From assembly GCA_023446675.1 (NCBI GenBank), contig JAEXPO010000389.1:1-7639 (forward strand): DNA of 7,639 nucleotides, given 5' to 3'. This document shows, piece after piece, positions 1 through 5,894 of this stretch. The notes under the pieces were generated by a model. It had not been told where the DNA came from and made no database searches. It was given only the letters and a program-made list of their open reading frames with translations. How positions within the stretch are numbered: position 1 is the first letter of the stretch; each line of letters opens with the position of its first letter. The position numbers and the translations under genes were made by a program. Source of the DNA: Bacillota bacterium (GTDB lineage Bacteria > Bacillota > Clostridia > DSM-8532).

Positions 1-1
1 A

Positions 2-397
2 CTAAAGCAAAGGGCTAAAACACTTATGCAAAAAACAGGGATTGCCGAGCTGGCAGAACGGGACATTGCCAAAGTCTCCGGGGGACAGCTGCAACGGGCG
101 GGAATATGCCGCGGGCTTATGAGCAATCCGAAAATCCTCTTCGGCGACGAGCCGACGGGCGCACTGAATTCCCAGTCCGCCCGGGAGATTATGGATATCC
201 TCTCCCAGGTTAACAAGGAGGGTACGGCCATCCTGCTGGTGACCCATGATGCAAAGGTAGCAGCACGGGCGGAACGCATCTTATTTATGCGGGACGGCCG
301 CATCGTAAACGAGCTGTTCCTTGGTAAAACGGGGGCCAATGGCTGGGAGGAAAACTCCCGAAAAATAACGGAGAAAATGCAGGCTCTGGGAATTTAA
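2..397 (+). CDS. ABC transporter ATP-binding protein, C-terminal part (BceA/MacB-like); cut by left edge
   Basis: ATPase subunit of an ABC transporter; the nucleotide-binding domain would sit on the cytoplasmic face and power a membrane permease. The frame is open to the left edge, so the first ATG (26) is probably internal; the Walker A region lies outside the window. Visible in order are the signature VSGGQLQRAGICRGL, Walker B with D-loop (ILFGDEPTGALN) and the H-loop LLVTHD, followed by the MRDGRIV strand and a short tail ending at TAA 395-397. The DEPTGALN wording and spacing are typical of the MacB/LolD/BceA group (antimicrobial-peptide or lipoprotein exporters), often partnered with an FtsX-like permease encoded next door. 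No permease follows here: the next gene faces the other way and shares the TTAA at 394-397. All catalytic motifs in view are intact. The ATPase family is certain; the substrate is not determinable. Confidence 0.9.
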   Translation, partial: LKQRAKTLMQKTGIAELAERDIAKVSGGQLQRAGICRGLMSNPKILFGDEPTGALNSQSAREIMDILSQVNKEGTAILLVTHDAKVAARAERILFMRDGRIVNELFLGKTGANGWEENSRKITEKMQALGI

Positions 398-743
398 TTC
401 TTTGAGACAACAACCGACTTTTTTATGGCTTCCAGGTTTGCTTTGTAGGCTCCGGATAAAATACGGACGTCCTGGCTGAAAACGAACCAGTCGGCCCCGC
501 CGTTCCATTTGTCCTGAATATCACCGGGAGCATAGCCCGATGCAACGCCGCAGGGAAGGCCCTTTTGGTGGATGCTTATCTTATCCTTAAGCTCCGGCTT
601 GGTATCAAAAAGGATGCCGTTTATTTCTTCGTAAAGAGCGGTATCCCCCCATACCATCATGGTTAGGGGAACAGGACCCGAGCCGAGGCGATCCGCTTCA
701 GCCTGCTTAAGGGCATACCACACCTTGGGCTTTACCTGATGAG
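394..743 (-). pseudogene. Out-of-frame continuation of the solute-binding gene, with aldolase-like tail
   Basis: Continuation of the broken lipoprotein gene in the next frame. Reading through 743-721 in this frame gives PHQVKPKVWYALKQ, which completes the preceding YAF; one lost C in a short C run would explain the shift. Instead of the expected second lobe, the sequence soon presents LTMMVWGD..Y...N.....T.PE.KDK, a divergent copy of the N-terminal motif of the same lipoprotein. The last 55 or so residues (GLPCGVASGYAPG, then GADWFVFSQDVRILSGAYKA) recall the C-terminal end of HpcH/HpaI-type aldolases; that resemblance is from memory of the family pattern and tentative. Even with the frame repaired the product would be about 283 residues, too short for the family. 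I read it as a chimeric remnant left by deletion or recombination. A separate translation from GTG 721-723 is possible but has no convincing binding site. Confidence 0.6.
580..666 (-). repeat. Diverged copy 2 of a 29-residue solute-binding motif
   Basis: Encodes 29 residues from LTMMVWGD to KDK. They match copy 1 at 13 of 29 positions (L, T, M, W, G, Y, N, T, P, E, K, D, K) without gaps. The DNA is only partly similar, so the copies are old paralogues, not a recent duplication. Confidence 0.7.
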
Positions 744-1244
744 GAAGGCATAGGGTACGCCTTCGTAGGTCAGTACCGTATTGTAAATGCTGTCGATATT
801 GTCGGCCCTGTAAGGCTCCATGTATTTGGAGACATCTGCGAAGACGCCCTGGGAGGCGAATTCGGGAAGAGCGGCATAATTGAGCCTCAGAATATCAGCC
901 ACCTTTTGGCCGGATACAAGGGAAAGGTGTATTTGCTTGGCTACATCGCCGTCAGGCACAAGGTAGACCTCAAAATCCACTTTATCCTTGTATTCGGGAA
1001 ATGTCTCCAGGAATTTTTCATTGGCGATTTTATAACCCTCCGCATTCCCCCATATGGCCATGGTAAGGGTTTTCTTTTCTACAGGCGAATCCGGTGAGCT
1101 GCTGGCCTCCGGTGTACCGCTGACAGCTGCCGGCTGTGTTGGTGTTGGTGTTGGCGAAGCTGCTGTTTGACCGGTGCTGCCGCAGCCTGTAAAGGCAGAA
1201 ACGGTTAAGCCCAGCGCTAATAACGCGGCTAAATGCTTTTTCAT
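732..1244 (-). CDS. N-terminal fragment of extracellular solute-binding lipoprotein (frame broken)
   Basis: Start of a substrate-binding protein of an ABC importer, probably sugar-type (family 1), which would be lipid-anchored outside the membrane. I choose the ATG at 1242-1244: GGGAGG lies about 8 bases before it, and the protein then begins MKKHLAALLALGLTVSAFTGC, a basic n-region, hydrophobic core and lipobox ending in Cys21. A Ser/Thr/Pro-rich linker (about residues 22-56) follows, then LTMAIWGN and the usual first lobe down to YEGVPYAF. The longer reading from 1307 would put 21 extra residues before the signal peptide and is unlikely. The frame stops at 732 after 170 residues, whereas family members have about 400-550. 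A minus-one shift at about 743-745 restores a good family sequence (YAFPHQVKPKVWY), so this is half of a broken gene. No transporter permease genes are nearby. Confidence 0.75.
   Translation of the reverse strand: MKKHLAALLALGLTVSAFTGCGSTGQTAASPTPTPTQPAAVSGTPEASSSPDSPVEKKTLTMAIWGNAEGYKIANEKFLETFPEYKDKVDFEVYLVPDGDVAKQIHLSLVSGQKVADILRLNYAALPEFASQGVFADVSKYMEPYRADNIDSIYNTVLTYEGVPYAFLIR
981..1067 (-). repeat. Diverged copy 1 of a 29-residue solute-binding motif
   Basis: Encodes 29 residues from LTMAIWGN to KDK, directly after the Ser/Thr/Pro linker of the lipoprotein. This is the normal position for the first beta strand and helix of a family 1 solute-binding protein. Its second copy lies about 310 bases further along the same strand. 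Confidence 0.7.
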
Positions 1245-1439
1245 CTTCTTTCCTCCCTTAAATATTTCACACTCAAATGCTTTTAACGAAAGAACAATGA
1301 TTGACATGTACAGCTGAATACAACTCCATTATAGGAGGCTTGCACCTACGCCACGACGCAACGATTTTTAGCTGTTCTTTAAGATCTTTTTGTTGGATTG
1401 GGTTCCACGTCAGGGAATCAAAGAAGATAAATTGGGTCA

Positions 1440-1468
1440 TTGACAAAGTACAAAGAAAGATCTATGAT
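1440..1468 (+). promoter_or_regulatory. Sigma-A promoter of the T-box/aspS unit
   Basis: TTGACA (1440-1445), a 17-base spacer and TATGAT (1463-1468): a perfect -35 box and a one-mismatch -10 box at ideal spacing. Transcription would start near 1475, shortly before the first T-box stem, as expected for this riboswitch class. Confidence 0.85.
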
Positions 1469-1575
1469 AATAAAACATTTATACAGCATTCGTGATGAAG
1501 GGAAAAAGTAACCGTTGCAGACCGACAGAAAAAAGGCGTCACCGGCTGAGAGCGCTTTTAAGGAAACTGCCCCGG

Positions 1576-1585
1576 CGAACAGACA
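1576..1585 (+). promoter_or_regulatory. T-box specifier loop with GAC (Asp) and AAC (Asn) codons
   Basis: The 3' strand of the specifier loop reads CGAACAGACA. GAC at 1582-1584, followed by A and then the lower helix, sits exactly where the specifier sits in well-known leaders such as glyQS (codon, A, then the pairing strand before GAG). It calls for tRNA-Asp. AAC at 1578-1580, also followed by A, is four bases upstream inside the same unpaired strand and would match tRNA-Asn. The loop strand seems one base longer than in glyQS. Confidence 0.75.
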
Positions 1586-1731
1586 TCCCTGAGCTGATTG
1601 GAAAAAAGCCTGACGCAGCGCAAAGCATGCACAGGCGAGTAAGACAATCCGTCCCTGCCGCGTTAAGGCAAACGAGCCGAATACTCTGTCCCGAAGCAGG
1701 GTGTTAATTGGGGTGGCACCGCGGGTTATGT

Positions 1732-1791
1732 CCCCGTCCCTTATACAATATTCCATATTTGGAATGCATTGCATAAGGGACGGGGCTTTTT
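1732..1791 (+). terminator. Conditional intrinsic terminator of the T-box
   Basis: A 12-bp perfect stem (1732-1743 with 1774-1785), a long apical part containing a further small hairpin (TTCCA/TGGAA), then C and five T residues (1787-1791). Its 5' arm overlaps the antiterminator, giving the on/off choice of the riboswitch. Confidence 0.93.
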
Positions 1792-1874
1792 GCATGCTTT
1801 CAGACTAAAAAGGTTTTTACACCCTACTTTTAATTTTATATCAGGTAATTAATAAAGGAAGGATATTGAAAATC

Positions 1875-3200
1875 ATGGAAAGGATTCATTTACCGGAAGA
1901 AAATCATGAACCTCAAGCCCACATGCTCTCTTCACTGGAAGGCCAAAGCGTACGGCTTCATGGTGCCATTCATCAAATACGCATGATGAGCGGATTTGCT
2001 TTTGTCATTTTAAGAACTCGCCGGGATATCGTCCAATGCGTCTACACGGAAGGAGAAACAACAGGCGATTTTAAAAGCCTGGCAGAAGGCTCTACTGTTT
2101 TGGTGGACGGAATTGTCTTTTGTGATCCGCGGGTAACAAACGGAGCCGAGATCCGTCTTTCACACTTTGATATCCTCTCCTCGCCTTACGATGCCGTGCC
2201 TGTACGCATTAACCGAAAGCAGCTGGATGTTCCCCTGGATACTCAGCTCACCTACCGCCCCATAACGTTAAGAAATCAGAAGGAGCGGGCGGTATTTAAA
2301 ATTCAGGAGGGCATTGCCAGAGGCTTTCGGGAGTATTTGCAGGAGCAGGAGTTTACGGAAATACGAACACCTAAAATTGTGTTTGCAGGAGCGGAAGGCG
2401 GCGCCAACATTTTTAAGCTGGATTATTTTGGAAAACAGGTTTACCTGGCTCAAAGCCCCCAGTTTTATAAGCAAACCATGGTGGGAGTATATGAGCGGGT
2501 ATTTGAAATTGGCCCGGTTTACAGGGCGGAAAAGCACGACACCTCCAGGCATTTGAATGAATACATCAGCATGGATCTGGAAATGGGCTATATTGAAAGC
2601 TTTCAGGATATTATGCGTACGGAGGCGGGCGCCCTTCGCCATATCTTCGACCTATTGTCCCGTGACTACGGCCCTGAGCTTGCCCTTCATGGTGTGACGC
2701 TTCCCGTGGTTGAAGCTATCCCCTCCATTAAATTTATGAAGGCCAAGGAAATCATTGAGAAAATCTATAAGCGGCCCATAAAGGATTATCATGATTTTGA
2801 GCCGGAGGAAGAGCAACTCCTAGGAGACTACGCCAAAAAGGAATGGGGTTCTGAATTTGTATTCATCACCCATTATCCTTCAGAAAAAAGGCCCTTCTAT
2901 GCCATGGACGATCCGAAGGATCCGGGCTACACATTAAGCTTTGATCTTTTATTTAACGGGCTGGAGGTAACCACCGGCGGTCAGCGGATACATGATTACA
3001 AGGAACAGGTGGAAAAAATGCTCAAACGTGGAATGGATCCTGCACATTTTGAATCCTATCTTATGATCCACAAGCACGGCATGCCGCCTCACGGCGGGCT
3101 GGGAGCGGGACTGGAACGCCTTACAATGAAGCTTTTAGGCTTTTCCAATTTGCGGCAGGCTGCCCTTTTTCCACGGGACACCCACCGTGTCACACCTTAA
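1875..3200 (+). CDS. aspS: Aspartyl-tRNA synthetase, archaeal/clostridial type, probably non-discriminating (Asp/Asn)
   Basis: Class II aminoacyl-tRNA synthetase that charges tRNA-Asp with aspartate in the cytoplasm. This compact type (441 residues here; about 430-440 is usual) lacks the insertion domain of the standard bacterial enzyme of about 590 residues. Residues 20-105 form the OB-fold anticodon domain. Class II motif 1 is near 151-168 (FREYLQEQEFTEIRTPKI, Pro166), motif 2 near 210-229 (FEIGPVYRAEKHDTSRHLNE, Arg217) and motif 3 near 407-424 (GGLGAGLERL, Arg415). His33 in GAIHQIR is at the position where His is associated with non-discriminating archaeal-type enzymes, which also make Asp-tRNA-Asn for GatCAB; this is inference from memory. 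I prefer ATG 1875 over the in-frame TTG at 1866, because AAGGAAGGA (1855-1863) is too close to the TTG and about 11 bases from the ATG. Expression is controlled by the T-box upstream. No gatCAB genes follow; a terminator-like hairpin does. Confidence 0.95.
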   Translation: MERIHLPEENHEPQAHMLSSLEGQSVRLHGAIHQIRMMSGFAFVILRTRRDIVQCVYTEGETTGDFKSLAEGSTVLVDGIVFCDPRVTNGAEIRLSHFDILSSPYDAVPVRINRKQLDVPLDTQLTYRPITLRNQKERAVFKIQEGIARGFREYLQEQEFTEIRTPKIVFAGAEGGANIFKLDYFGKQVYLAQSPQFYKQTMVGVYERVFEIGPVYRAEKHDTSRHLNEYISMDLEMGYIESFQDIMRTEAGALRHIFDLLSRDYGPELALHGVTLPVVEAIPSIKFMKAKEIIEKIYKRPIKDYHDFEPEEEQLLGDYAKKEWGSEFVFITHYPSEKRPFYAMDDPKDPGYTLSFDLLFNGLEVTTGGQRIHDYKEQVEKMLKRGMDPAHFESYLMIHKHGMPPHGGLGAGLERLTMKLLGFSNLRQAALFPRDTHRVTP

Positions 3201-3273
3201 GAAATGCGGTAAAAGCAGTGACGATAAGCCTTTGGCTATCGCATTGCTTAAAATTTACCCTTGGGAAAAAGAT

Positions 3274-3303
3274 AAGGGGGACATACCTGCCCCCCTTTCT
3301 CTC
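3274..3303 (+). terminator. Probable intrinsic terminator after aspS
   Basis: AAGGGGG (3274-3280) pairs with CCCCCTT (3291-3297) around a short loop, followed by a pyrimidine tract (TCTCTC) with only a modest T content. It lies between the convergent aspS and the small minus-strand gene. A second, imperfect hairpin (3213-3249) precedes it. Confidence 0.65.
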
Positions 3304-3327
3304 TTCATCCCTATTCATTCTAACTGT

Positions 3328-3504
3328 TTAGAAAATGTGTGAGATGTTGTTTGCCATTCTTCCGGCATAACGTGAAATGGTCTTTCCGGTTCTGCCCATT
3401 CTGCGTATGGACCGATTGACATTGAAATTATCCTCGGCAAGCATGGAGACAGCTGCACCCACCACTGCACCAATAATCATGCCTCCACTAAATCCTATTT
3501 TCAT
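3328..3504 (-). CDS. Small glycine-rich putative membrane protein, 58 residues, function unknown
   Basis: I do not recognise this gene by name. ATG at 3502-3504 is preceded by AGGAGGG (plus positions about 3508-3514) at good spacing, and the frame runs to TAA at 3328-3330. The protein begins MKIGFSGGMIIGAVVGAAVS. Residues 5-22 form one hydrophobic, glycine/alanine-rich segment with small residues at regular spacing (a glycine-zipper pattern). Residues 30-50 are strongly basic (NRSIRRMGRTGK, RYAGR) and would lie in the cytoplasm by the positive-inside rule. The layout recalls the short YtxH-like envelope proteins of Firmicutes, but similarity by composition alone is weak. The gene stands alone, convergent with aspS and divergent from the DUF1015 gene. 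Its clean start signal and protein-like composition make it a real gene in my judgement. Confidence 0.7.
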   Translation of the reverse strand: MKIGFSGGMIIGAVVGAAVSMLAEDNFNVNRSIRRMGRTGKTISRYAGRMANNISHIF

Positions 3505-3597
3505 AAAAACCCTCCTGTCCTGTTGGGCCAGACATTTTTCCGGCCTTCAGCTGCTATTTAAACTTTGATTCATAAAGTATTATTCCAAAATAAAACC

Positions 3598-3626
3598 GTG
3601 ATAATTCATTCTTTTCATGGTAAAAT
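3598..3626 (+). promoter_or_regulatory. Possible extended -10 promoter of the DUF1015 gene
   Basis: TG-G-TAAAAT (hexamer 3621-3626) forms an extended -10 box. At 17 bases spacing lies GTGATA (3598-3603), a four-of-six match to the sigma-A -35 box. Transcription would start near 3633, about 20 bases before the start codon. Confidence 0.4.
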
Positions 3627-3654
3627 ACGATATAAAACAGGAGGAATTTTGAAA

Positions 3655-5031
3655 ATGGACGAAGCTTTAAAGGCATCCTTACATAAATTAGGACTTTCAT
3701 TATCCAGTGTTCTTTTACCGGCTCCTCATGTTGATTTGGAAAAATGGGCGGTTGTCGCCTGCGATCAATACACCTCGCAGCATGAATACTGGAAGGATGC
3801 GGAAAATACCGTAAAAGACGCCCCCTCCACACTGGGACTCATTTTTCCCGAGGTTTATCTTGAAACAGAGGACGAGGATAAAAAAGCGGATCGCATTAAA
3901 GCTATTCAGGCCAAAATGAAAAATTACCTTGAAAACGGCCTGTTTAACGAGCTTAACGATACTCTCATTCTTACAAGGCGAAGCTTTGCCACCGGTACCA
4001 CGCGCCACGGCCTTGTTTTGTCCGTGGATCTGGAGCATTATGATTTCAAACCCGGTTCTCAAACCCCTGTCCGGGCTACGGAAGGAACCATTGTCGAACG
4101 ACTTCCTCCCCGCATTCGGGTTCGTCAGGGCGCTCCCATTGAGCTTCCCCACATTATGCTTTTAATTGACGACAGCCGCCGCAGTGTGATTGAGCCTCTT
4201 ATTGAAAAGGCTCAGCAAAAAGCACCTGCCTACGATTTTGATTTAATGAAAAATGGAGGTCGGCTCACAGGCTGGGCTTTTGATGACAAGGAAAGCCTGG
4301 GAAGCGTTATTAGCGCACTGGAACAGCTTTCGGATTCGGAAGAATTCAGAAAACGTCATGGTGTCAATGGGGATAAGGGCGTACTTTTATACGCGGCAGG
4401 AGACGGGAACCATTCTCTGGCAACGGCAAAGGCCTGCTGGGAGGAGCTGAAAAAGACGCTTTCAAAGGGAGAGCAGGAAGCCCATCCTGCCCGTTATGCC
4501 CTGGTTGAAGTGGTGAATGTTCATGATCAGGGCTTGTTTTTTGAGCCCATCCATCGGGTGGTATTTAAAGTGGATCCTAAAAAGCTCATTGAGGCTTTTA
4601 TAAATTATTATTCCAAAATCGGCTGTATTTGTTATTTAACCAGTGAAGAAGCCGCCAATGAGGCTGCGGCAGAAGGAAGTACGCCGTCATTTGTCCGGAA
4701 GCATTTTATACCCTTTGTTTCGGGAAATAAAAAGGGCTGTCTGGTGGTAGAGAACCCACCTGTTCAATTAGAGGTGGGTACCCTCCAGAAATTTTTAGAT
4801 GACTATCTCCCCGGTATATCGGGAGCTTATGTGGACTATGTTCATGGCAGGGATGTCACCGAACAGCTCGGTTCCATGGAGGGAAATATAGGCTTTTTCC
4901 TTCCGTCCATGGATAAAAACGATCTTTTTCATACCGTCGTACTGGACGGTGCCCTTCCCCGAAAAACCTTTTCCATGGGTGAGGCCCATGAAAAGCGCTT
5001 TTACTTTGAAGCCCGCAAAATTGCTTATTGA
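3655..5031 (+). CDS. DUF1015 family protein (conserved, function unknown)
   Basis: Conserved cytoplasmic protein of 458 residues, a usual length for the DUF1015 family; its biochemical role is not established. ATG at 3655 is chosen because AGGAGG (3640-3645) lies nine bases before it. The frame stays open upstream to 3565, but without a start signal. Family marks are the N-terminal part around KWAVVACDQYTSQHEYW, the block RATEGTIVERLPPR (residues 140-153), and AAGDGNHSLATAKACWEE (from about residue 247). The last corresponds to the family's invariant DG-[NH]-H motif, with Asp250 and His253 as likely functional residues. The C-terminal part carries YVDYVHGRDV. There is no signal peptide or membrane segment. 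The gene is single and converges on sigF at a shared terminator, so its link with sporulation, if any, is only positional. Confidence 0.85.
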   Translation: MDEALKASLHKLGLSLSSVLLPAPHVDLEKWAVVACDQYTSQHEYWKDAENTVKDAPSTLGLIFPEVYLETEDEDKKADRIKAIQAKMKNYLENGLFNELNDTLILTRRSFATGTTRHGLVLSVDLEHYDFKPGSQTPVRATEGTIVERLPPRIRVRQGAPIELPHIMLLIDDSRRSVIEPLIEKAQQKAPAYDFDLMKNGGRLTGWAFDDKESLGSVISALEQLSDSEEFRKRHGVNGDKGVLLYAAGDGNHSLATAKACWEELKKTLSKGEQEAHPARYALVEVVNVHDQGLFFEPIHRVVFKVDPKKLIEAFINYYSKIGCICYLTSEEAANEAAAEGSTPSFVRKHFIPFVSGNKKGCLVVENPPVQLEVGTLQKFLDDYLPGISGAYVDYVHGRDVTEQLGSMEGNIGFFLPSMDKNDLFHTVVLDGALPRKTFSMGEAHEKRFYFEARKIAY

Positions 5032-5141
5032 GGCCCACTGAAGCTTGCCTCCAAGACGGCGCCACTGCGGGAAAGCATGCCTGGCGTCCGGCTTTGTAAG
5101 CCAATTTACGGATTTCATAACACCATGGCACACCCTGTCAT

Positions 5142-5174
5142 AAAAGCAGGCTTCACCCCTGAAGCCTGCCTTTT
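5142..5174. terminator. Bidirectional terminator between the DUF1015 gene and sigF
   Basis: A 10-bp perfect stem (5146-5155 with 5160-5169) and a four-base loop, flanked by AAAA on the left and CTTTT on the right. RNA of either strand therefore ends in a short T run. The sigF stop codon (5153-5155) lies inside the stem, so the hairpin doubles as the last codons of sigF. Confidence 0.8.
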
Positions 5175-5890
5175 AACATCTCCAGGATACGTTTTTCAAG
5201 TCTTGAGACCTGCACCTGAGAAATTCCCAGCTTCTTTGCCACTGTCTGCTGGGTTTGCCCCGAATAATAGCGCATGAGAATAAGGGATTTTTCACGGTGG
5301 CTAAGCTGTTTAAGCGCGCTGTAAAGAGAGATGCGCTCCACCGTTTCAGATTCGTTATTCCCCTCTTCATTGACTATTCGATCGATGAGGCGGCTTTCAG
5401 ATCCATCCTCATCCTCATATTCCCTGAACAGGGACTCGGGAGCCCGGGAGGCTTCCATGGCGTGGATAACTTCTTCCGGTTCCACCTGTAAAGCCTCCGA
5501 AAGCTCGGCAATAGTGGGTGGCCTTCCCAGTGTCTGTTCGAGCTTTTCACTCATATCACGGGTCTTCAAACACAGCTCCTTAAGGCTGCGGCTTACCTTG
5601 ATGGCCCCGTCGTCTCTGAAATACCTGCGAATTTCGCCAAGAATCATTGGAACCGCATAAGTAGAAAACTTTACGTTAAAAGAGGTATCAAATTTATCCA
5701 CGGCCTTTATAAGGCCTATGCACCCAATTTGAAACAAATCCTCCGTTTCCACATTCCGATTCCGAAAACGCCTGACCACACTCCATACCAGTCCGGTATT
5801 GCTGTCCACCAGAGCGTTACGCGCTTCGCCATCGCCGCTTTGAGCCCGCATAATCAAATCGTTTAAGGACTCATCACTATAGCTACTCAT
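5153..5890 (-). CDS. sigF: RNA polymerase sporulation sigma factor sigma-F
   Basis: Sigma-70 family factor of 245 residues (about 255 in Bacillus subtilis) that directs the first forespore-specific transcription after asymmetric division. Region 2 is at about residues 30-95: DLFQIGCIGLIKAVDKFD (51-68) contacts core polymerase, and FSTYAVPMILGEIRRYFRD reads the -10 box. Region 3 follows (RPPTIAELSEAL). Region 4.2 near 212-236 has the helix-turn-helix TVAKKLGISQVQVSRLEKR that reads the -35 box. The lack of region 1.1, the length and the position after spoIIAA-spoIIAB identify it as sigma-F rather than sigma-G or sigma-B. ATG 5888-5890 lies four bases after the spoIIAB stop. The binding site is weak (GGCAGG about 10 bases before), so translation is probably coupled. 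The protein should be held inactive by SpoIIAB. Confidence 0.95.
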   Translation of the reverse strand: MSSYSDESLNDLIMRAQSGDGEARNALVDSNTGLVWSVVRRFRNRNVETEDLFQIGCIGLIKAVDKFDTSFNVKFSTYAVPMILGEIRRYFRDDGAIKVSRSLKELCLKTRDMSEKLEQTLGRPPTIAELSEALQVEPEEVIHAMEASRAPESLFREYEDEDGSESRLIDRIVNEEGNNESETVERISLYSALKQLSHREKSLILMRYYSGQTQQTVAKKLGISQVQVSRLEKRILEMLKGRLQG

Positions 5891-5894
5891 AATT

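Larger units (their letters stand above)
1475..1791 (+). ncRNA. T-box riboswitch leader of aspS
   Basis: tRNA-sensing leader RNA that allows read-through into aspS when the cognate tRNA is uncharged. Stem I can be drawn by hand: AGGGA (1499-1503) pairs with TCCCT (1586-1590). Above it, a specifier loop has the conserved AGTA on the 5' side (1507-1510). The loop is closed by 1512-1520 pairing with 1567-1575 around a 2x2 internal loop. The T-box proper, GGGTGGCACCGCGGG, lies at 1711-1725. Its TGGC (1714-1717) would pair with a tRNA 3' end GCCA, meaning discriminator G73, which fits tRNA-Asp and tRNA-Asn. The antiterminator can form from CGGG (1722-1725) with CCCG (1733-1736), plus GGG (1711-1713) with CCC (1738-1740). 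This is mutually exclusive with the terminator. The leader fills the whole stretch between promoter and gene. Confidence 0.95.

Noticed and set aside
1328..1333. TATAAT on the minus strand, about 85 bases before the lipoprotein start codon
   Set aside because: It is a perfect -10 word, but the hexamer 17 bases upstream (TCGTGG) is no -35 box and there is no TG extension. It could be the lipoprotein promoter but cannot be supported.
1418..1795. Open frames on both strands across 1418-1795
   Set aside because: They lie over the T-box leader, whose pairing and conserved elements explain the sequence. The translations look like no protein.
1866..1874. TTG at 1866 as the aspS start
   Set aside because: It lies only two bases after the AAGGAAGGA site; the ATG at 1875 has workable spacing and is the usual start codon.
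3610..3632. Sigma-F/G-type promoter before the DUF1015 gene (GGTAAAATA)
   Set aside because: The -10 word fails at the conserved T near its end and there is no GYATA-like -35 box. An extended sigma-A -10 fits better.
5032..5141. Short open frames between the DUF1015 stop and the terminator, and 5077-5277 on the plus strand
   Set aside because: No binding site or recognisable protein. The latter is antisense to the end of sigF. The 110-base gap holds nothing I can name.
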